Of a stretch of 64,000 bases of DNA, positions 59,996 to 64,000 are shown one piece after another; position 1 is the first letter of the stretch, and every line of letters starts with the position of its first letter. The notes beneath the pieces are model-generated. The model saw only the letters and a program-made list of their open reading frames with translations. It searched no databases and was not told the DNA's origin. Location: contig NZ_BOQN01000133.1 in assembly GCF_018332695.1 (NCBI RefSeq), forward strand, positions 1 to 64,000, read 5' to 3'. The stretch is from Paractinoplanes toevensis. GTDB taxonomy: Bacteria; Actinomycetota; Actinomycetes; Mycobacteriales; Micromonosporaceae. The position numbers and the translations under genes were made by a program.

Positions 59996-60876
59996 CACAT
60001 CTCCGTCCGGGAGGTCCACAGTTCCGGGAAGACGGTGCGGTTCATGCTGCGCTGCAACCAGGCCACCCCGTTGGAGCCGCCGGTGCCGGTCTTCGCGCCC
60101 ATGGTCCGCTGCACCGCCTTGAGGTGCAGGTAACGCCAGTCGCCGAACCGGTCGGCGACCTCGGTGAGGGCCTCGCCGAGCAGCCGCAGGTGGTTCTCCG
60201 GGCCGGGGTCGCGGTAGATCCGCACCCAGGCGTCGGACACCGACGGGTCGGCCTCGTGCTCCACGGCGTAGTCCCGGTCGAGCAGTTCCGGCTTGAGGTC
60301 GTGCCCGTGCCGGGCGAGCAGCGCGATCACCTCGTCCCAGAGGCTCGGCTCGTGCAGGGCGGCGGTCAGCTCGTCGAACGCGTCGCTGCCCTTGAACGGC
60401 CGGATCAGCGCCGGGTTGCGCAGCCCGAGCAGGAACTCCACCTGCCGGTACATGGCCGACTGGAAGCCGGAGCCCTCGCCGAGCAGGTCCCGGAAGCGGT
60501 TGAAGTCGGCCGGGGTCATCCAGCGCAGCGTCTGCCAGGCGGCGTTGAGGCCCTCGAGGTGCAGGGCGGCCCGGCGCAGCGGGGCCAGGGCCGGCCAGAC
60601 CTGATCGGCTCGGAGGTGGTCGCGAGCCTGCGTCAGCTCGTGCCGGACGAGCTTGAAGTACAGCTCCATGATCTGGCTGACGACGAGGAACGACATCTCG
60701 CCCGGGTCGCCGCTGAGGGTGCGTTGCAGCGTGTGCAGGGTGCTGGCGTGCACGTAGGAGTCGTAGGGCACACGCTGCCCGAACTCCAGGGTCGGCCGCC
60801 CGCTGTTGGCCGCCGACCGTTCGTCGCGCTCGGCAGCGGTCGTCGGCCGGACGACAGCAGTGTTCACCGGATCCAC
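59995..60876 (-). CDS. kynA: Tryptophan 2,3-dioxygenase
   Basis: A 293-residue heme dioxygenase. VPYDSYVHASTLHTLQ near residue 37, FRDLLGEGSGFQSAMYRQVEFLLG near 128 (with the substrate-binding Arg; two adjoining segments), and a late KTGTGGSNGV are typical, and the His in RYLHLKAV aligns with the proximal heme ligand. The active-site segment that reads Q-H-Q in most tryptophan dioxygenases reads VVSQ here (about residue 63), so the distal His is Ser, as in indoleamine dioxygenases. GTG start with AGGAGAGTAC upstream. It is the first gene of the eleven-gene operon. Confidence 0.92.
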   Translation of the reverse strand: MDPVNTAVVRPTTAAERDERSAANSGRPTLEFGQRVPYDSYVHASTLHTLQRTLSGDPGEMSFLVVSQIMELYFKLVRHELTQARDHLRADQVWPALAPLRRAALHLEGLNAAWQTLRWMTPADFNRFRDLLGEGSGFQSAMYRQVEFLLGLRNPALIRPFKGSDAFDELTAALHEPSLWDEVIALLARHGHDLKPELLDRDYAVEHEADPSVSDAWVRIYRDPGPENHLRLLGEALTEVADRFGDWRYLHLKAVQRTMGAKTGTGGSNGVAWLQRSMNRTVFPELWTSRTEM

Positions 60877-60993
60877 GTACTCTCCTCGCCTACCGCGTCG
60901 GCTGGGACTGCTCCATGCTTTCGTTGTCAGGGCTCTCCCGGAATGCCGAATTAACGGTGCTGACCTCGATGAACAGTCGATCGGCGGCTAGAT

Positions 60994-61012
60994 TCGCAAG
61001 ATCGGTTTGCGA
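60994..61012. promoter_or_regulatory. Candidate Lrp-type operator between kynA and the Lrp gene
   Basis: TCGCAA-N7-TTGCGA (60994-60999 and 61007-61012) is a perfect 6-bp inverted repeat in the 151-bp divergent promoter, 15 bp before the Lrp start. Lrp-type regulators of tryptophan or kynurenine genes usually bind in this position. Confidence 0.45.
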
Positions 61013-61027
61013 TCGGAAGGTGGCCGG

Positions 61028-61468
61028 ATGGACGCCATGGACTGGGCCCTTCTCCGGGAGTTGCAGGACGACGCCCGGCTCTCCTACAGCGAGTTGTCCC
61101 GGCGGGTGCATCTGTCCCCACCGGCGGTCGCCGAGCGGGTGCGGCGGCTCGAGGAGACCGGGGTGATCACCGGCTATCACGCCCAGGTCGATCTGGCCAA
61201 GGCCGGCCGCGAGGTGCTCGCCCTGATCCGGATGTCCTGTTACGGGCCGACCTGCGTGCTGCGCGACGACAAGGTCGCCACCTGGCCCGAGGTGCTGGAG
61301 ATCAACCGGGTCACCGGCGACACCTGTTCCGTGCTGAAGGTCGCGGCCGGCTCGATCGAGGCGTTCGAGGAGGTGATCGACCGGCTCGGCGGGTACGGCG
61401 CGCCGTCCAGCACCATGATCCTCTCGACCCCGCTGTCCTGGCAGCCGATCGTGCCGATCGACTCATGA
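61028..61468 (+). CDS. Lrp/AsnC-family regulator of the kynurenine operon
   Basis: A 146-residue feast/famine regulator. The helix-turn-helix is LSYSELSRRVHLSPPAVAER (about residues 18-37), and the C-terminal RAM domain contains VTGDTCSVLKVAAGSIEAFEEV (about 99-120, two adjoining segments). It is divergent from kynA, so kynurenine or tryptophan is the likely effector (KynR-like; inference). GGAAGGTGGCC precedes the ATG at 61028. Confidence 0.87.
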   Translation: MDAMDWALLRELQDDARLSYSELSRRVHLSPPAVAERVRRLEETGVITGYHAQVDLAKAGREVLALIRMSCYGPTCVLRDDKVATWPEVLEINRVTGDTCSVLKVAAGSIEAFEEVIDRLGGYGAPSSTMILSTPLSWQPIVPIDS

Positions 61469-61523
61469 CCGCGGAACCGGTTTTAGGTACGATCGAACAA
61501 GTTTCGGAGCACAGGAGGTAACC

Positions 61524-62132
61524 GTGCCGGTCACGGAACCGATCGAGGAGACCTCGTCGGCACAGGTCGGTCCGCGCATCCGCGAGTTCCGGAAACAGCG
61601 CGGCCTGACGCTGCGCAGCCTGGCCGCCCGCTCCGGGCTGTCGATCGGCTTCCTGTCCCAGGTCGAGCGGGGCATCTCGTCGATCGGGCTGACCGCGCTG
61701 GGCAGTGTGGCGAGCGCGCTGGGGCACTCGGTGTCGGAGTTCTTCGACGACACGCCGGCCGTCGGGCACGACCCGGTGGTCGTGCCGATGCCCAGCCACT
61801 TCACCCTGACCCGCGGCGAGAACACCGCCACGCAGTACGTTTCCGGCCAGCAGACCTACCGGATGCTGTCCGAGCGGGGCGCCGGTCTGGTGCTCGAGCC
61901 GATGCTGGTGCACATCGCGCCGGGCGGCCAGCGGGAGAACGCGTACGGGCACGCCGGCGAGGAGTTCGCCTACGTGATCTCCGGGGAGTTGCTCTACGAG
62001 GTGGACGGCGTCGAGCACCGGTTGCGGCCGGGCGACAGCGTGCACCTGCGGTCCTCGGTGCCGCACCGGATGTACAACGACACCGGCACGGTGACCACCG
62101 TGGTCTCGGTGGTCACCCCGCGGCTGTTCTGA
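61524..62132 (+). CDS. XRE-cupin transcriptional regulator
   Basis: A 202-residue protein. The N-terminal helix-turn-helix (LTLRSLAARSGLSIGFLSQVE, about residues 29-49) is followed by a cupin-2 domain (HAGEEFAYVISGELLYEVDG and RLRPGDSVHLRSSVPH). This architecture is common in regulators of amino-acid or polyamine catabolism. AGGAGGTAACC precedes the GTG. It is between the Lrp gene and the formamidase-like gene and may respond to a pathway metabolite. Confidence 0.87.
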   Translation: MPVTEPIEETSSAQVGPRIREFRKQRGLTLRSLAARSGLSIGFLSQVERGISSIGLTALGSVASALGHSVSEFFDDTPAVGHDPVVVPMPSHFTLTRGENTATQYVSGQQTYRMLSERGAGLVLEPMLVHIAPGGQRENAYGHAGEEFAYVISGELLYEVDGVEHRLRPGDSVHLRSSVPHRMYNDTGTVTTVVSVVTPRLF

Positions 62133-62153
62133 CCCACCGCGGTCGCTCGCTGT

Positions 62154-63179
62154 TCACGAGGGTGAAATCAACCGGCTGGTCTCCGCCATCGTCGCGGCCC
62201 AGATCGGCGAGCCGGGGGAGATCACGTCGAAGTGGTCGCCGGGCTGCTCCAGCAGCGTCAGGCCGGCGGCGGCGGCGAACCGGCGGTTGATGTCCACCAG
62301 GTCGAGGCCGTCCCCGCTGCCCTGCACCAGCAGCGCGGGCGAGGCGAGCGGCAGCCGGGCCATCGGGTCGCCGGCCGCGTACACCGCCGGCACCTCGGCC
62401 GGCGTGCCGCCGAGCGCCGTCGTGATCGCGCCCTCGCCGAGAAACCGCCGCTGCCCCTCGGCCAGGTCGAGCACGCCGGCCAGGGACACCGCGAGCGCGA
62501 GGTCCGGGTCGTCGGCCGCCAGGCGCAGGGCGAGCTGACCGCCGGCCGAGTGGCCGAACAGGACGATCGGTGCGCCGGGATGCCGGTCGCGGGCCGCGGC
62601 CACGCCGGCCGCCACGTCGGCCGTGGTGGCCGCCCAGCCGTGCCGGTCCGGCCGGCGGTACTCCAGGTTCCAGCTGGTCCAGCCCCGCTCGGCCAGGTCG
62701 ATCGCGAGGGCGTCCATCAGGTCGGCGGCCCAGATGGACCGCCAGAACCCGCCGTGGATCAGGATCCCGACCGGCGCGGGGGCGGCACCGGCCGGGGTCC
62801 GCTCATCGGCCCACTGCTCCGGGTGGTCGCCGTAGGCCACCCGGGCCGCGGGCGCGCGCAGCCGGTGCACGGCGTGCCGGATCGCCCAGACCAGTCCCCA
62901 CACGCCGCGGCCGTGCAGATGCGCCGGCCCGGCCGGGTCGGCGACCGTCAGGTCGTACCAGACGACCGACGCGGGGGCCGCCGCCATCAGCGCCGGGTCG
63001 GCCGGTGTCACCACGGCCGGGCCGTCGTGCCCGGCCAGCGCCTCGGCCGTCTCGGCCGGGCCGGTGGTCAAAACCACCCGCAGACCGACGTCCAGGTCCC
63101 AGGCCGTGTCACCGGCCAGCTTCGTGAGCAGACCGTGGTCGGCGACCAGATCCGGGCCCAGCACCAGCAGGACGTCCAT
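62154..63179 (-). CDS. Alpha/beta hydrolase, candidate kynurenine formamidase, with extra N-terminal domain
   Basis: A 341-residue protein. From about residue 135 it is an alpha/beta hydrolase with the oxyanion motif HGGFW (about 139) and nucleophile GHSAGG (about 199), the pattern of kynurenine formamidases. The C-terminal GDHFDVI has the catalytic His. It would supply the missing N-formylkynurenine hydrolysis step of the adjacent pathway. The first 100 residues (VLLVLGPDL, RVVLTTGPAETAEAL, AVVTPADPA, VVWYDLTVADPA) are not part of that fold and resemble a degenerate type II dehydroquinase-like layout. ATG at 63179 follows GGAGCTGCC. Confidence 0.75.
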   Translation of the reverse strand: MDVLLVLGPDLVADHGLLTKLAGDTAWDLDVGLRVVLTTGPAETAEALAGHDGPAVVTPADPALMAAAPASVVWYDLTVADPAGPAHLHGRGVWGLVWAIRHAVHRLRAPAARVAYGDHPEQWADERTPAGAAPAPVGILIHGGFWRSIWAADLMDALAIDLAERGWTSWNLEYRRPDRHGWAATTADVAAGVAAARDRHPGAPIVLFGHSAGGQLALRLAADDPDLALAVSLAGVLDLAEGQRRFLGEGAITTALGGTPAEVPAVYAAGDPMARLPLASPALLVQGSGDGLDLVDINRRFAAAAGLTLLEQPGDHFDVISPGSPIWAATMAETSRLISPS

Positions 63180-63190
63180 CGGGGCAGCTC

Positions 63191-64000
63191 CTATCGGGAC
63201 AGCAGGGGCAGGACTTCGGATCCGAGCAGATCGACGCCGCGGTCGTCGGTGAGGCCGTGCGGGGTGCCGAACTCGACCCGGTGCACCCCGGCGTCGATCA
63301 GCGCCTGGGCCTGCTTCGCGACCTGTCCGGGGGTGCCGGAGAAGGCGAACCGGTCGAGCACGTCGTCCGGGACCAGGCGGCCGGCGGCCTCGTGCGCACC
63401 AGCTTCGACCAGCCCGGACACCTCGGCGACCAGGCCCGGCGGCAGGGTGACGGTGGGGTCCAGGTCGGCGACCACGGCCAGGTACATGGCCACCTCGGTG
63501 CGCGCCTTGGCGCGGGCCGCCGCACCGTCGGTGTCGACCACGGTGACCGCGCCCAGCACGATGCCGATCTCGGCGACGTCCCGGCCGGCCGCCTCGGCGC
63601 CCGGCCGCAACCGGTCCCGCACCACCGGGATCATCTCCGGGTTGGCGCTGCCGCCCACCTTGATCTCGTCGGCGATCCGCCCGGCCAGCGCGGCACCGCG
63701 CGGTCCCCACGCGCCGAGCAGCAGCGGGACCCGGGGGCGGTGCCGCTCGTAGCGCAGCGCGGTGTCCGGCGCGAGGGTGAACATCCGGCCGTCGTAACCA
63801 GTGCGGTCGCCGCTCAGCAGCCGGCCGACCACCTCGGCCGCCTCGGCCAGCGCGGTGAGCGGGCGCGGCTGGGGCAGGCCGACCGCGTCCAGCCAGGTGC
63901 CCCGGGCCAGGCCGAGGTAGGCCCGGCCGTGCGAGGCCAGGTCGAGCGCGGCGATCTGCCCGGCGATCTCGTACGGCGCCATCGAGTACGGGTTCAGGCA
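63191..64000 (-). CDS. LLM-class flavin/F420-dependent oxidoreductase (5' end beyond window)
   Basis: At least 269 residues of a luciferase-like monooxygenase. GRAYLGLARGTWLDAVGL (about residues 19-36 of the visible ATG-started part), VPLLLGAWGPRGAALAGRIADEIKVGG and a late FSGTPGQVAKQAQALIDAGVHRVEFG are typical. The frame stays open through 64000, with LNPYS before the visible Met, so the true N-terminus lies outside. It is 11 bp upstream of the formamidase-like gene and probably cotranscribed with it. Substrate unknown. Confidence 0.82.
   Translation of the reverse strand, partial: CLNPYSMAPYEIAGQIAALDLASHGRAYLGLARGTWLDAVGLPQPRPLTALAEAAEVVGRLLSGDRTGYDGRMFTLAPDTALRYERHRPRVPLLLGAWGPRGAALAGRIADEIKVGGSANPEMIPVVRDRLRPGAEAAGRDVAEIGIVLGAVTVVDTDGAAARAKARTEVAMYLAVVADLDPTVTLPPGLVAEVSGLVEAGAHEAAGRLVPDDVLDRFAFSGTPGQVAKQAQALIDAGVHRVEFGTPHGLTDDRGVDLLGSEVLPLLSR

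Overview
The window is very GC-rich, uses many GTG starts and is packed with 4-bp stop/start overlaps. It has typical actinomycete families (MbtH, LLM flavoenzymes, CGNR and MmyB-type regulators). I read it as a high-GC actinobacterium, probably of the Micromonosporaceae or Streptomyces type; the genus is a guess.

Region 1 (about 42-27,400) is a nonribosomal peptide cluster built around an amino-group carrier protein (AmCP/LysW). A plus-strand operon encodes a 55-residue LysW ending in EDWGE, then LysX, LysZ, LysY and LysK homologues and a split transketolase. A sulfotransferase is divergent at its left end. This set matches the known logic by which glutamate is attached to LysW, reduced to the semialdehyde, extended by two carbons, aminated and released as a diamino-dihydroxy acid (vazabitide, azinomycin, ficellomycin type). 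A minus-strand operon running towards it encodes MbtH, a free-standing A-PCP protein, a second M20 hydrolase, a GNAT protein, an unknown beta-rich protein, a BtrH-like protein, a DegT-type aminotransferase and two NRPSs (C-A-PCP and C-A-PCP-C-A-PCP-TE). The three NRPS adenylation domains share one specificity code and long stretches of near-identical DNA, so a homotrimeric core is likely. A perfect 22-bp inverted repeat separates the two converging operons. A LuxR-type regulator without the phosphoacceptor Asp, an MFS exporter and a CGNR regulator flank the cluster.

Region 2 (27,300-35,400) holds a pair of acyl-CoA dehydrogenases and a three-gene redox operon (quinone-oxidoreductase-like MDR, NmrA-like, FAD-linked oxidase). 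Two palindromes upstream of that operon match one in front of a nearby MarR gene. The same region has an MmyB-like regulator next to a decayed paralogue, and a small P-loop kinase.

Region 3 (35,400-45,600) is a sugar or polyol catabolic locus. It contains an FGGY kinase, a LacD-like aldolase, two convergent LacI regulators, a zinc alcohol dehydrogenase, a second FGGY kinase broken by a one-base frameshift, and an ATPase-permease-lipoprotein ABC importer. Four CACCGGTG-centred palindromes tie its promoters together. It is followed by inorganic pyrophosphatase and a membrane diguanylate cyclase.

Region 4 (47,600-50,600) is a TetR-controlled operon of an unknown membrane protein, a disulfide-oxidoreductase-like flavoprotein and an EthD-like protein; three copies of one operator lie in the divergent promoter.

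Region 5 (50,600-64,000) is an eleven-gene minus-strand operon for aerobic tryptophan/kynurenine catabolism through 3-hydroxyanthranilate and 2-aminomuconate to pyruvate and acetyl-CoA. A divergent Lrp regulator, a cupin-XRE regulator, a formamidase-like hydrolase and the start of an LLM flavoenzyme follow.
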